In this document: positions 28,233-37,370 of the stretch, piece by piece | How positions within the stretch are numbered: the first letter of the stretch is position 1 | Layout of the letters: every line of letters begins with the position of its first letter | Origin: an uncultured Acidobacteriaceae bacterium | GTDB lineage: Bacteria > Acidobacteriota > Terriglobia > Terriglobales > Acidobacteriaceae | Reading direction: 5' to 3' | NCBI GenBank assembly: GCA_903842065.1 | Contig: CAIMKZ010000051.1 | Location: 1-42,303, forward strand | DNA length: 42,303 nucleotides | The notes under the pieces: model-generated | Databases searched by the model: none | Told to the model about the DNA's origin: nothing | The model's input: only the letters and a program-made list of their open reading frames with translations | Translations under genes and position numbers: made by a program

Positions 28233-31200
28233 GCAAGCCTCGCAGAAAGTGCTGGCGCTCGATCGACGAGCTTGAGAACACGGCTGGGTTTCAGTCGGAG
28301 ATCGGGCGCGAGTTTCCCTTAGAAGCGGACGAGGAGCTGGACCCGGTCTCGCGCAGGGGATTCCTCAAAGTAATGGGCGCGTCGATGGCGATGGCCGGAA
28401 TGGCTGGCTGTACTCGCCAGCCTGCCGATCCCACCTATCCATATGTAAAGGCCCCCGAGGAGCTGATCCCCGGCAAGCCGATGTACTTTGCCACGGCCCA
28501 TCCGCTGCCTACGGGCGCGGTGCCGCTGCTGGTGAAGAGCGACCAGTTCCGGCCGATCAAGATCGACGGCAACCCCGAACACCCCTACAACCTCGGCTCG
28601 TCGGATGTCTTCTCGCAGGGCTCATTGCTCGATCTCTACGACCCCGACCGCTCGCAGCACGTTCTCTATCGCGGCGAGAAGCGCGAGTGGAACGAGTTCG
28701 CCATCGGCTACCGCGACAAGGTGCTTGCAACCGGTGACGGTACGGGAGTCTACTTCCTCAGCTCGACCATCACTTCGCCGACGCTGGCGCGGCAGTGGCG
28801 CGAAGTCGAGAAGGCGCTGCCCAAGGCGAGGCTTGTGCAATACGATCCGGCGATTGCAGGAACGGCGCTCGAGTACGGCAGCAGCATTCAATATGACCTG
28901 TCTCAGGCAGATGTCATCGTCTCGCTCGATGCAGATTTTCTCTCCGGTGCGGCCTATCCCGGTCACCACAAGCTGGCCCGCGAATTCGCCGCACTGCGCA
29001 AACAGCCAGAGAAGGGCATGAACCGGCTCTACTCCATCGAGAGTACGCCGACGACGACGGGCCTCAAGGCCGATCACCGGTTGGGGCTGCGAGCGAGCGA
29101 AGTTCCTGCGTTTGCAGCGGCATTGGCGAAAGAAGTAGGCGTCGCTGGAGTTAACCCTGCCGCCTACGCATGGTCCGATGAACAGAAGAAGTTTGCTGCT
29201 GCAGTCGCCAGGGATTTGAAAGCGCACGCGGGCAGGAGTGCTGTCATGCCGGGGCTATACCAGGATCCCTTAGTGGCAGCTTTGGCCTTTGCGATCAATG
29301 TTGCGCTCGGGAATGCGGGTAAGACCGTCTTTCTTCCGCCGTTGCCGCCGAAGATCAACTACCCTCCCAGTCCTTTGGTGCCGCTTTCGTCGGATCAACT
29401 TGCAGGCATAACTGGTTTAATTGCCGATCTGAACGCGGGCAAGGTGAATTGGCTCATCGTCATTAACGCCAATCCCGTTTACGACGCCCCGGCCGATCTG
29501 AACTTCACCGAAGCAATCAAGAAAGCGAAAACCGTCGTGCACTTGGGCTCGCACGTCGATGAAACCGCGCAACGGGCTCATTGGCACATTCCAGCGGCGC
29601 ACTATCTTGAGTCGTGGTCGGATGCGCGTGCCTACGACGGCACGGTATCGATTGTGCAGCCGCTGATCGAACCACTCTATGGCGGCAAGACGGCGCACCA
29701 GTTTTTTCAGGCGCTGCTTGAACAGCCCGGGCTGAGTCCTTATGACGCAGTGCGCGAGACATGGCGCGAAACGCTCTCAAAGAAAGGCGACTTCGAAAAG
29801 AACTGGCGCAAGGTGCTGCACGATGGGTGGATTGAAGGCACGGCTTTCGACAAGACAACCAAGGCAGGCGCAGGTACTCCAGTTGCAGCCATTCCAACGC
29901 CCACGCCGAAGGACTCGTTTGAAATCATCTTCCGGCCCGATCCCTGCGTCTACGATGGTCGCTACGCCAACAACGGCTGGTTGCAGGAACTGCCCAAGCC
30001 GGTCACGAATCTCAGCTGGGACAACGCCGCGCTCATGAGCGGCGCAACGCTGACCAAACTCGGCCTCGCCGAGCAGGACATCGTAGAGATCGCAGTTGGC
30101 AACGGTCGCGTTAAGGCTCCGGTACTTGTTGCGCCCGGCCATCCTGATAATTCCGTGACGGTGCATCTCGGTTACGGCCGCCGTGTGGGTCGCGTGGCCA
30201 GTGGCGCGGGCTTCAACGCTTACGCCATCCGCAACTCGCGGGGTATGTTCCACACTACGGGTTCCGTTCGCAAGGTCGAGGGCAAGTGGGGGCTGGCTGT
30301 CACCAAGAGCCACTATGTGGACCATCGCGCCCAGGCTTCCAGCGGCAACAGCAACCACTCACTTGAAGCCGATGAGGCACTTGGCGCACGCGGCATCGTT
30401 CGCGCGGCGACGCTCGCCGAGTTCAAGTCCAACCCTGACTTTGCTCACGAGGGCGAGGGCCGAGGTACGCCCGCCGCTGACGCCTCGTTATTTCCCGATT
30501 GGAATTCGAGCCAGGGCAACGCCTGGGGCATGTCCATCGACATGAACTACTGCACGGGCTGCAACGCCTGCGTAGTGGGCTGCTATGCGGAGAACAACAT
30601 CCCGGTCGTCGGCAAACAACAGGTCAAGCTCGGCCGCAACATGCAGTGGATTCGCGTCGATACATATTTTGAGGGCAATCTGATCGCGCCACGAGCGCAT
30701 TTTCAGCCTATGCTCTGCCAGCACTGCGAGACCGCTCCGTGCGAGCAGGTCTGCCCGGTGGGCGCGACTGTGCACTCGCCCGAGGGCCTGAACACGATGA
30801 CTTACAACCGCTGCGTGGGCGCTCGCTATTGCTCCATCAACTGCCCCTATAAGGTGCGGCGGTTCAACTATCTGCTCTACTCCGACTACGAGACTGAGAG
30901 CCTGAAACTGCTGCGCAATCCCGACGTCACCGTGCGCTCGCGCGGAGTGATGGAGAAATGCAGCTACTGTGTGCAGCGCATCCAGCAGGCGAAGATTGCT
31001 GCCGACAAGGAGAATCGTCCAATCGCCGACGGCGAGATCGAGACCGCATGCCAGCAGGCCTGTCCTTCAAAGGCCATCGTCTTCGGCAATCTGAACGACA
31101 AGACTAGCCGCGTGGCAAAGCAGCGCATGGATAAGCGCAGCTACGGGGTGCTGGCCAATCTGAACACGCGCCCCCGCACTACCTATGTGGCTGAAGTGAT

Positions 31201-31288
31201 GAATCCGAATGCAGAGATAGAAGCAGGGACTAAGGGACTAGGGACTAGGGACCGAGTTAGTGGCGAACAGGAAATCAATGGCGGTTGA
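28229..31288 (+). CDS. actB: Alternative complex III subunit ActB, molybdopterin-oxidoreductase-like/Fe-S fusion
   Basis: A 1019-residue periplasmic subunit fusing two parts. The N-terminal three quarters resemble a molybdopterin oxidoreductase but in this family bind no Mo. The C-terminal part is a ferredoxin domain with clustered cysteines ([48 protein letters not shown]), giving several [4Fe-4S]/[3Fe-4S] clusters. Residues 41-47 are a Tat motif (SRRGFLK), followed by a hydrophobic stretch and Cys61, which may be lipidated. The [14 protein letters not shown] opening is typical of ActB. ATG 28229 overlaps the actA stop. The last 30 residues are unusual because a GGGACTA repeat array lies in the coding DNA there. 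Confidence 0.95.
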   Translation: MSKPRRKCWRSIDELENTAGFQSEIGREFPLEADEELDPVSRRGFLKVMGASMAMAGMAGCTRQPADPTYPYVKAPEELIPGKPMYFATAHPLPTGAVPLLVKSDQFRPIKIDGNPEHPYNLGSSDVFSQGSLLDLYDPDRSQHVLYRGEKREWNEFAIGYRDKVLATGDGTGVYFLSSTITSPTLARQWREVEKALPKARLVQYDPAIAGTALEYGSSIQYDLSQADVIVSLDADFLSGAAYPGHHKLAREFAALRKQPEKGMNRLYSIESTPTTTGLKADHRLGLRASEVPAFAAALAKEVGVAGVNPAAYAWSDEQKKFAAAVARDLKAHAGRSAVMPGLYQDPLVAALAFAINVALGNAGKTVFLPPLPPKINYPPSPLVPLSSDQLAGITGLIADLNAGKVNWLIVINANPVYDAPADLNFTEAIKKAKTVVHLGSHVDETAQRAHWHIPAAHYLESWSDARAYDGTVSIVQPLIEPLYGGKTAHQFFQALLEQPGLSPYDAVRETWRETLSKKGDFEKNWRKVLHDGWIEGTAFDKTTKAGAGTPVAAIPTPTPKDSFEIIFRPDPCVYDGRYANNGWLQELPKPVTNLSWDNAALMSGATLTKLGLAEQDIVEIAVGNGRVKAPVLVAPGHPDNSVTVHLGYGRRVGRVASGAGFNAYAIRNSRGMFHTTGSVRKVEGKWGLAVTKSHYVDHRAQASSGNSNHSLEADEALGARGIVRAATLAEFKSNPDFAHEGEGRGTPAADASLFPDWNSSQGNAWGMSIDMNYCTGCNACVVGCYAENNIPVVGKQQVKLGRNMQWIRVDTYFEGNLIAPRAHFQPMLCQHCETAPCEQVCPVGATVHSPEGLNTMTYNRCVGARYCSINCPYKVRRFNYLLYSDYETESLKLLRNPDVTVRSRGVMEKCSYCVQRIQQAKIAADKENRPIADGEIETACQQACPSKAIVFGNLNDKTSRVAKQRMDKRSYGVLANLNTRPRTTYVAEVMNPNAEIEAGTKGLGTRDRVSGEQEINGG
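31226..31252 (+). repeat. GGGACTA heptamer array inside the actB 3' end
   Basis: Three copies of GGGACTA (31226-31232, 31234-31240, 31241-31247) and a partial fourth lie in the last 60 bases of actB. They encode [11 protein letters not shown] in the otherwise ordinary C-terminus. The array is like the short direct repeats seen in intergenic DNA at 24805 and in actE, so it looks like a repeat that entered a gene end. Confidence 0.65.
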
Positions 31289-32675
31289 AGACAAATTCGC
31301 GGTACATAGCGCTGATCAAAATCAGTTGATCGAGCCGGGCCTGAGCCTTCTCTCGGTCACTGAGAAGATCTCGCGCATCGTGCTCACGCCGCAGACTCCG
31401 CTCGGCTGGTTCGCTCTGCTCGCAGTGGCCGGTGGTGGAGTCGTAATCCTGCTGGTAGCGATGCTCTGGCTCTTCCTGCGCGGCGTCGGCATCTGGGGCG
31501 TCTCCATGCCGGTGGCCTGGGGCTTCGCCATCATCAACTTCGTATGGTGGATCGGCATCGGCCACGCGGGCACGTTGATCTCGGCCATACTGCTGCTGTT
31601 CCGGCAGCGCTGGCGCACCGCCATCGGGCGCTTCGCCGAAGCCATGACCATCTTCGCCGTGGCCTGCGCCGCCATCTTCCCGGTCATTCACCTCGGGCGT
31701 CCGTGGCTGGCCTACTGGCTCTTTCCGATTCCGCTGACCATGACGGTGTGGCCGCAGTTCCGCTCGCCGCTCACATGGGATGTCTTCGCCGTCCTCACCT
31801 ACGCCATCATCTCTGTGGTCTTCTGGTACGTCGGCATGCTGCCGGATTTTGGCACGCTCCGAGACCGCACACAGTCGAAGTTTGCTCGCTACGCGTACGG
31901 TCTTGCTGCTCTTGGCTGGCGCGGGTCGGCACGCCACTGGAATCGCTACGAGACCGCATCGCTGCTGCTGGCTGGCCTGGCCACGCCGCTCGTGCTTTCA
32001 GTGCACACTGTCATCAGCTTCGACTTTGCGGTGGCCCTGCTGCCCGGCTGGCACTCCACCATCTTCCCGCCCTACTTCGTGGCCGGCGCAATTTATTCGG
32101 GAATGGCGATGGTACTCACGCTGGCCATACCGCTGCGCAAGTTCTTTCATCTCGATGACCTGGTAACGCTGCGCCACATCGACAACATGGGTAAGGTGAT
32201 GCTGGCCGCCGGTTGCATCGTTGCTTACGGCTACGCGATGGAAGCGTTTATGAGCTGGTACTCGGCCAATCACCTGGAGTCCTTCGCCTTCTGGAACCGA
32301 GCCTTCGGGCCGATGGGCTGGGCGTATTGGATTCTGATCGTGACGAACCTTGCGATTCCGCTCACCACGCTCTGGTCGCGCAAGCTGCGCACAAATCTCG
32401 CCTTTATGTTCGTGCTCTCGCTCGTCGTCAACGTCGGTATGTGGTTTGAGCGGTTCGTGATTGTGGTGACGAGCCTCTATCGCGACTTTCTGCCCTCCTC
32501 GTGGGGAACCTATCGCGCCACGCGCTGGGATTACCTCACGCTGCTCGGCACCTTGGCGTTGTTCACGCTGTTGTTTCTGCTCTTCGTGCGTCTGCTGCCC
32601 ATGATTCCCATGCACGAAATTCGCGCCATGCTGCCGCGTGCGAAGAATTCGCAGACCGAGGAGGCAAGCGGATGA
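31278..32675 (+). CDS. actC: Alternative complex III subunit ActC, NrfD-like quinol-binding membrane protein
   Basis: A polytopic inner-membrane protein of 465 residues with about ten helices in the NrfD/PsrC fold. It is expected to carry one quinol site and a half-channel for protons. Helices include the segments [40 protein letters not shown] and [15 protein letters not shown] hydrophobic stretches. The first 50 residues are cytoplasmic or periplasmic and charged. ATG 31278 is preceded by AGGAA at 4-5 bases; GTG 31260 is an alternative. It overlaps actB by 11 bases and actD by four, so expression is tightly coupled. Confidence 0.93.
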   Translation: MAVEDKFAVHSADQNQLIEPGLSLLSVTEKISRIVLTPQTPLGWFALLAVAGGGVVILLVAMLWLFLRGVGIWGVSMPVAWGFAIINFVWWIGIGHAGTLISAILLLFRQRWRTAIGRFAEAMTIFAVACAAIFPVIHLGRPWLAYWLFPIPLTMTVWPQFRSPLTWDVFAVLTYAIISVVFWYVGMLPDFGTLRDRTQSKFARYAYGLAALGWRGSARHWNRYETASLLLAGLATPLVLSVHTVISFDFAVALLPGWHSTIFPPYFVAGAIYSGMAMVLTLAIPLRKFFHLDDLVTLRHIDNMGKVMLAAGCIVAYGYAMEAFMSWYSANHLESFAFWNRAFGPMGWAYWILIVTNLAIPLTTLWSRKLRTNLAFMFVLSLVVNVGMWFERFVIVVTSLYRDFLPSSWGTYRATRWDYLTLLGTLALFTLLFLLFVRLLPMIPMHEIRAMLPRAKNSQTEEASG

Positions 32676-33211
32676 TGCGCGAGGAGATCTACGGCCTGCT
32701 GGCCGAGTTCGACACGCCGGAGGAACTGGTGCGCGCCGCGCGCCAGGCCTACAGCGACGGCTGGCGGCGCATGGACTGCTACACGCCCTACCCGGTCGAG
32801 GAGGCAATCGAGGCCATCGGCGTTCGTGGCAACACGGTGCCTCTGCTCACGCTCGTTGGCGGCCTTCTTGGCGGTACGGTGATGTTCGCACTAGAGGAAT
32901 GGATCTCGACCGTGGCCTATCCGCTCAACATCGCTGGACGTCCGCTCAACTCCTGGCCTGCGTTCGTTGTGCCTGCATTCGAGTTCACGATTCTGTGGGC
33001 TGGCTTGTCTGCGGCCATCGGCATGATCGCACTCAACGGGCTGCCCGCGCTCTACCATCCGCTCTTCAACGCGCCCAACTTTCGCGCGGGCGCATCGGTG
33101 GACAAGTTTTCCCTCTGCCTCGAAGCCTATGACCCAAAGTTCGACGCTGTCGAGGCGCGAACCTATCTCGAATCCTTTAAGCCCATCTCTGTTGTGGAGG
33201 TGGAGCGATGA
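32672..33211 (+). CDS. actD: Alternative complex III subunit ActD (DUF3341)
   Basis: A 179-residue DUF3341 protein, the small membrane-bound subunit that caps ActC. It begins with a soluble part ([35 protein letters not shown]), then two transmembrane helices ([20 protein letters not shown] and [20 protein letters not shown]) and a C-terminal soluble segment ([14 protein letters not shown]). The ATGATG at 32672 overlaps the actC stop by four bases, and its own stop overlaps actE in the same way. Confidence 0.93.
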   Translation: MMREEIYGLLAEFDTPEELVRAARQAYSDGWRRMDCYTPYPVEEAIEAIGVRGNTVPLLTLVGGLLGGTVMFALEEWISTVAYPLNIAGRPLNSWPAFVVPAFEFTILWAGLSAAIGMIALNGLPALYHPLFNAPNFRAGASVDKFSLCLEAYDPKFDAVEARTYLESFKPISVVEVER

Positions 33212-33993
33212 TGCGAAAGCAGCTATTAGCTATTAGCTCTCAGCTTTTCGCTCCCGGTGACTGGGTGCCCCGGGTCTCGATTCTGAGTCCCGGGAAAGGT
33301 ACACGGTTTACGTGCCACATGCTGGCTTCAGCAGGGTTCTTCGCGCTGGCGCTTCTCTCCGGCTGCCGCGCGGACATGCAGAACCAGCCGAAGATGTATC
33401 CGAATCGCGGCTCGTCGATATTCGCCGATCAACGCGGCGCGCGTCCGCAGCCAGCTAATACCGTGGCTCGCGGACAACTGCGCGGCGACAGCTTCTTCCT
33501 GACCGGCACCGTGCCCGGCGCTGACGGATACCGGCAGGAGCCGAACGCGATGCCGTTTCCGGTAACGATGGAGGTTCTGCGCCGCGGGCAGGAGCAGTTC
33601 AACCTCTACTGCGCGCCCTGCCACTCCCGCGTCGGCAACGGGCTGGGCGAGATTGTGCAGCGCGGATTCAAGCCGGCCGCCAACCTTCTCGATCAGGTGC
33701 GGCTGGCACAGCCCGTCTCGCGCTACTTCTACGTGATGACTTACGGCTACAACGCCATGCCGGAGTATGCGACGCAGATTGCGCCGGAAGACCGTTGGGC
33801 TGTCGCAGCCTACGTCCGTGCATTGCAGTTGAGTCAGGCGGCAAAGCTCAGCGACGTGCCGAAGAGCGTCACTGTTCGTGACCTCAAAGACATCGCGCGC
33901 GAAGAGGGCCTGCCGGCAAGCGCAGCAGAACCATGGACAGCGCCAACCAACGCAGTTAAGTCCTACCAGCCAGCCGAGGGGGCGCCGAGGTGA
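33208..33993 (+). CDS. actE: Alternative complex III subunit ActE, monoheme cytochrome c lipoprotein
   Basis: A 261-residue cytochrome with one heme motif (CAPCH: Cys135, Cys138, His139) and a likely Met184 axial ligand (YNAMPEY). A lipobox (LLSGC, Cys53) sits after a hydrophobic stretch at 38-51, so it should be a lipoprotein. The start is odd: ATG 33208 overlaps the actD stop and has GGAGGTGGAG upstream. Residues 5-36, however, are coded by an AGCTATT heptamer array and a CCCGGG hairpin, so the signal peptide is far longer than normal. A later ATG (33319, codon 38) has no ribosome site. Export must be tested. It overlaps the GTG alternative of actF. Confidence 0.9.
   Translation: MMRKQLLAISSQLFAPGDWVPRVSILSPGKGTRFTCHMLASAGFFALALLSGCRADMQNQPKMYPNRGSSIFADQRGARPQPANTVARGQLRGDSFFLTGTVPGADGYRQEPNAMPFPVTMEVLRRGQEQFNLYCAPCHSRVGNGLGEIVQRGFKPAANLLDQVRLAQPVSRYFYVMTYGYNAMPEYATQIAPEDRWAVAAYVRALQLSQAAKLSDVPKSVTVRDLKDIAREEGLPASAAEPWTAPTNAVKSYQPAEGAPR
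33220..33300 (+). repeat. Repeat element within the actE signal-peptide region
   Basis: Heptamers AGCTATT-AGCTATT-AGCTCTC-AGCTTTT (33221-33248) are followed by an inverted repeat CCCGGGTCTC (33269-33278) / GAGTCCCGGG (33285-33294) with one mismatch pair and a 6-base loop. The heptamers match the array at 24827. Both parts lie inside the actE reading frame just after its start codon, so they look like an in-frame insertion. Confidence 0.6.
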
Positions 33994-34001
33994 GGGAAGC
34001 G

Positions 34002-35297
34002 ATGGATCACACGCCGAACTCGAAGCTTCCCGCCGATCTCGGCGCGCCGCCGTTTGTGGGCGTATGGCAGCGGCGCGCGCTCGTCATCGGAGGCGTCGCC
34101 TCCGTGCTCGCCGTCGCACTCGGATTCGTCGGTCAGTTTCAAGATGGCCTCGGCTGGGGCCATCTGCTGCGCGCATGGACGCTGGGAACGGTCGTGGTGT
34201 GGGGATTCGCTGTCGGGGGGCTGGCTCTGCTCATGCTTCAGTACTGTTCGGGAGGCAGATGGGGTCTGGTGCTGCGCCGACCGCTTGAGGCCATGAGCAG
34301 CACACTGCCACTAGTCTTCATCTATTGGCTGGCGATGGCTGTCTTTGGCAGGCATCTCTACCTGTGGGCAAAGTACACCAGCATCGAATCGACAGCCGCC
34401 GCGCTCAGTGCCGGACTCATCACCGAGTTCCAACAGCACTGCCTCGACTTCAAGCGCGCCATGCTGAACCCTGTGGCCTACGTTGTTGTAAGTCTTGTAT
34501 GCTTCGCTATCTGGTTCCTCTTTGCCCAGCGGTTGAGCAAGTTGTCACTGGTCCGCGACGGCCAGAGTCCAGAGGCCGTGCCCAACTGGACCGCGAAGTT
34601 CGAGAACATCGGCGGGCCGGGCCTTGTGCTCTACGCGCTCACCATGACGGCCGCCGCCATCTACTGGGTCATGTCGATGGACGTGACCTGGGCTTCGGCG
34701 GTCTACGGTCTGCTCTTTCTTGTTGGTCAAGGCTACTCGGTGCTGGCGCTGGGCATCGTTACGGTCGTCGTGCTTTCACGGGCCGAGCCTTTCAAGACTC
34801 TCCTGCGCCAGAGCGAGCAGCACGACCTCGGCAAGCTGGCCTTCGCCTTCGTCATGCTGAACGTCTACCTGGCCTTCTCGCAGTTTCTTATTGTATGGTC
34901 GGGTAATCTGCCGGATGAGACAGGCTGGTACCTCGATCGCACCCGCGGCGGATGGGGCGCTGTAATGACGCTCGACTTCGTCTTCCACTGGCTCGTGCCC
35001 TTCGTGCTGCTGCTCTCGCGCAATCTCAAGCGCAACAAGAAGCGGCTCGCGGCCGTCTGCCTGTGGATGATCTTCGCGCGCTGCTGGGATATGTTCTGGC
35101 TCATCGAGCCGAACTTCCCCGACGCCGCGCGCAACCTGCACTTGAGTTGGGGAATCCTCGAATACATCGCCGTGCCTGTGGCGCTGATCTCGTTCTGGGC
35201 GGCTTACTACTCGAAGCAACTGATGGCGCGTCCGCTGGTTGCGATCAACGATCCGCTGCTCAGTGAGATTCTGGAGGCAGAAGATGGGGCTGTTTAG
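34002..35297 (+). CDS. actF: Alternative complex III subunit ActF, NrfD-like membrane protein
   Basis: A 431-residue polytopic membrane protein, paralogous in fold to ActC, with about ten helices and lacking a clear quinol site in known structures. Recognisable parts are the first helix pair (RALVIGGVASVLAVALGFVG), the SMDVTWASAVYGLLFLVGQG loop/helix and the motif FLIVWSGNLPDETGWYLDR. I prefer ATG 34002 with GAGGG about 5 bases upstream; the GTG at 33990 would overlap the actE stop. It overlaps the next lipoprotein gene by 14 bases. Confidence 0.92.
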   Translation: MDHTPNSKLPADLGAPPFVGVWQRRALVIGGVASVLAVALGFVGQFQDGLGWGHLLRAWTLGTVVVWGFAVGGLALLMLQYCSGGRWGLVLRRPLEAMSSTLPLVFIYWLAMAVFGRHLYLWAKYTSIESTAAALSAGLITEFQQHCLDFKRAMLNPVAYVVVSLVCFAIWFLFAQRLSKLSLVRDGQSPEAVPNWTAKFENIGGPGLVLYALTMTAAAIYWVMSMDVTWASAVYGLLFLVGQGYSVLALGIVTVVVLSRAEPFKTLLRQSEQHDLGKLAFAFVMLNVYLAFSQFLIVWSGNLPDETGWYLDRTRGGWGAVMTLDFVFHWLVPFVLLLSRNLKRNKKRLAAVCLWMIFARCWDMFWLIEPNFPDAARNLHLSWGILEYIAVPVALISFWAAYYSKQLMARPLVAINDPLLSEILEAEDGAV

Positions 35298-35748
35298 ACC
35301 GAACGCAAAGAGCGGACTACTCCGGATCGCGGCTTTTGTCGTGGCTGCCGTCGTGTTCTGCATCGCCGGGTGCAAGTCGAACCACGCGACCGCGAACCAG
35401 GCCGCAGTCGCGCAACCGGCAAACCAGACGGCAACGCCGAATACGAACAGGCACACGCCCACAGCGCAGACCGACGACGGCAGTCAGGAAGTTGCCGACC
35501 TGCACCGTCGCGAGAGTCTGCTGCTCGAACACTATAGCTGGGTCAATAGCGAACAAGGTACGGTGCGAATTCCCATCGAGCGGGCGATGGAGATCGTGGC
35601 CCAGGGTAAGACCATCGAGGTGCTGCCGCCAGCCGCCACACCGCCGCCGATGACCGGCGATAGAAAGCCGGTGGTGACGGCTCCGTTGACCAACGGGTCT
35701 GCGCCGACCACCTATGAGCAGACACAGGACGCAGAGCGTGGTAGATAG
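35284..35748 (+). CDS. Lipoprotein encoded at the end of the act operon
   Basis: A 154-residue protein with a signal peptide (about 1-29) and a lipobox at IAGC (Cys30). A Gln/Asn/Thr/Pro-rich linker follows, then a conserved-looking core (LHRRESLLLEHYSWVNSEQG and TVRIPIERAMEIVAQG) and a Pro-rich tail. The core resembles small proteins found near respiratory oxidase genes in which a tyrosine-tryptophan motif precedes VRIPIxxAM; I recall the pattern but not a name. ATG 35284 (GGAGG 6 bases upstream) overlaps actF by 14 bases. It probably associates with complex III or its oxidase partner (inference). It is not ActA-F. Confidence 0.75.
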   Translation: MGLFRPNAKSGLLRIAAFVVAAVVFCIAGCKSNHATANQAAVAQPANQTATPNTNRHTPTAQTDDGSQEVADLHRRESLLLEHYSWVNSEQGTVRIPIERAMEIVAQGKTIEVLPPAATPPPMTGDRKPVVTAPLTNGSAPTTYEQTQDAERGR

Positions 35749-35764
35749 AGCGGAGTGGAAAGTA

Positions 35765-37171
35765 ATGATGGCCGAAGCAGATTTCAAGTCGAATCTTCCC
35801 GAGAGCCTTGCTAAGCTGGCCGCCGATCCTCGTGTGACAGTGCGTCGCAGCGGCGCGCCTTGCCTGCCCGCCAAGTGCGTCGTTTACTGGATGCAGCGCG
35901 CTCTTCGCATCGTGGATAACCCGGCTCTTGACGTCGCCATTGAAGTAGGCAACTCATTAGGCCTGCCGGTCGTCGTCTTCTTCTCGGTCATACCCAACTA
36001 CCCCAACGCCAATCTGCGCCATTATCACTTTTTGAAACAAGGCCTGCGCGACGTAGCCGAAGATGCGGCTGAGCGCGGAGTGGGGTTCGTCGTGCGACGC
36101 CCGCCCGGCAACAAGCTCGAAGCCTTTCTTGAAGAGGTCGAGGCGGCGATGGTCGTGGGCGACGAAAATCCATGCCGCGAGCCCGAGCGGTGGCGGCAGG
36201 TCTTGTCCAAAAGATTAAAGATCCCCTTCTGGACCGTCGATGCCGATGTGGTTGTCCCGTCCAATATCTTCAACCGAAGCTACGTGCTGTTGCATCACTT
36301 CCGGCCCCATCTCAACCGCGAGCTTCCGAAGTACCTCGTCGAGCCGAAGAAGATCAACCCGCTTCATCGCTGGACACCACCCAAAGGCCTTCCAGGCTTT
36401 GATCTTTCGGAAGACATTACGGCTGGGTTTACGAAGCTCGACCGCTCCGTCCAGCCCGTAGACACTTTCACTGGCGGCGCCCGCTCCGCGGTTCGGCGTC
36501 TTGGTGAATTTCTGAAGTCCGGTTTAGCCGGCTACGACGAAAAGCACAACCACCCCGAGACCGCAGGCACCAGCCGCCTGTCGCCTTATCTCCACTTTGG
36601 CAACATCAGCCCGCTGCGCATTGCGCTTACAGTCGAAGCATCACCGCTCTCCTCCGAGACAAAGAAAAAATATCTGGAGCAGGTGATCGGCTGGCGGGAG
36701 CTGTCGGTCCTCTTCGTCCGTCACGAGCCGAACTACGACAACTGGGAGTGCGCCGCCCCCTGGGCGCGCAAATCGCTCGTCGAACACACAGCCGACCCGC
36801 GCATTCACCGCTACAGTTTCGTCCAACTCGAACGCGCTGAGACGCACGACGAGCTCTGGAACGCCGCCCAGTGCCAGATGACGACGACCGGCTGGATGCA
36901 CAACTACATGCGCATGTATTGGGCCAAGATGATCCTCTGCTGGGCTCCCGATCCGGCCAAGGCGTTCGAGTGGGCGGTGATTTTGAACGACCGCTACCAG
37001 CTCGACGGCCGCGACCCGAATGGCTACGCAGGCATCGCCTGGGCCATTGTGGGCCGCCACGACCGCCCCTGGTTCAACCGGCCCCTCTTCGGCCTGGTGC
37101 GCGCCATGAGCGGAGCCTCGCTCGCCCGCAAATTCGACGCTGCTGCCTACATCCGGCAGCAGCAAAGCTAG
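35765..37171 (+). CDS. Class II CPD photolyase
   Basis: A flavin (FADH-) light-driven enzyme that splits cyclobutane pyrimidine dimers in DNA. The 468-residue protein has the class II signature: TSRLSPYLHFGNISP, WRELSVLFVRHEPNYDNWE, TGWMHNYMRMYWAKMIL, NDRYQLDGRDPNGYAGIAWA and RPLFGLVRAMSG. The N-terminal half is the antenna-binding alpha/beta domain. ATG 35765 (or ATG 35768) follows GGAAAG closely. The gene starts only 16 bases after the lipoprotein stop, so it lies at the end of the complex III operon. Most bacterial photolyases are class I; class II occurs in a minority of bacteria including Acidobacteriota. Confidence 0.93.
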   Translation: MMAEADFKSNLPESLAKLAADPRVTVRRSGAPCLPAKCVVYWMQRALRIVDNPALDVAIEVGNSLGLPVVVFFSVIPNYPNANLRHYHFLKQGLRDVAEDAAERGVGFVVRRPPGNKLEAFLEEVEAAMVVGDENPCREPERWRQVLSKRLKIPFWTVDADVVVPSNIFNRSYVLLHHFRPHLNRELPKYLVEPKKINPLHRWTPPKGLPGFDLSEDITAGFTKLDRSVQPVDTFTGGARSAVRRLGEFLKSGLAGYDEKHNHPETAGTSRLSPYLHFGNISPLRIALTVEASPLSSETKKKYLEQVIGWRELSVLFVRHEPNYDNWECAAPWARKSLVEHTADPRIHRYSFVQLERAETHDELWNAAQCQMTTTGWMHNYMRMYWAKMILCWAPDPAKAFEWAVILNDRYQLDGRDPNGYAGIAWAIVGRHDRPWFNRPLFGLVRAMSGASLARKFDAAAYIRQQQS

Positions 37172-37247
37172 ACATTCTATCCTCCGCTGGTGACGGGCAG
37201 GATTCCTGCGTGCGTTCTGTCACGTATCTTGTGAGTTGTAGTTGTCC

Positions 37248-37253
37248 TATAAT
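37248..37253 (+). promoter_or_regulatory. Candidate -10 box upstream of the second giant protein
   Basis: TATAAT is a perfect -10 hexamer, 118 bases before the giant-gene ATG. A weak -35 (TATCTT at about 37225-37230) is 17 bases upstream. It is the best promoter in the 200-base gap after the photolyase gene, which otherwise holds nothing I can name. Confidence 0.45.
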
Positions 37254-37370
37254 GGGCCAGAATTCCAGCATAGGAATTTACTTGTCACACTTTGCGTAAT
37301 CCATTGGATTCCGCGTTGTCCCCAATAGAGACTTTGCATCAGGGGGCCGGAGTTTCTCCGGAGACGCGGG

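Noticed and set aside
33319..33321. Alternative ATG start of actE after the repeats
   Set aside because: No ribosome site, whereas ATG 33208 is coupled to the actD stop with a GGAGG site; kept only as a possibility.
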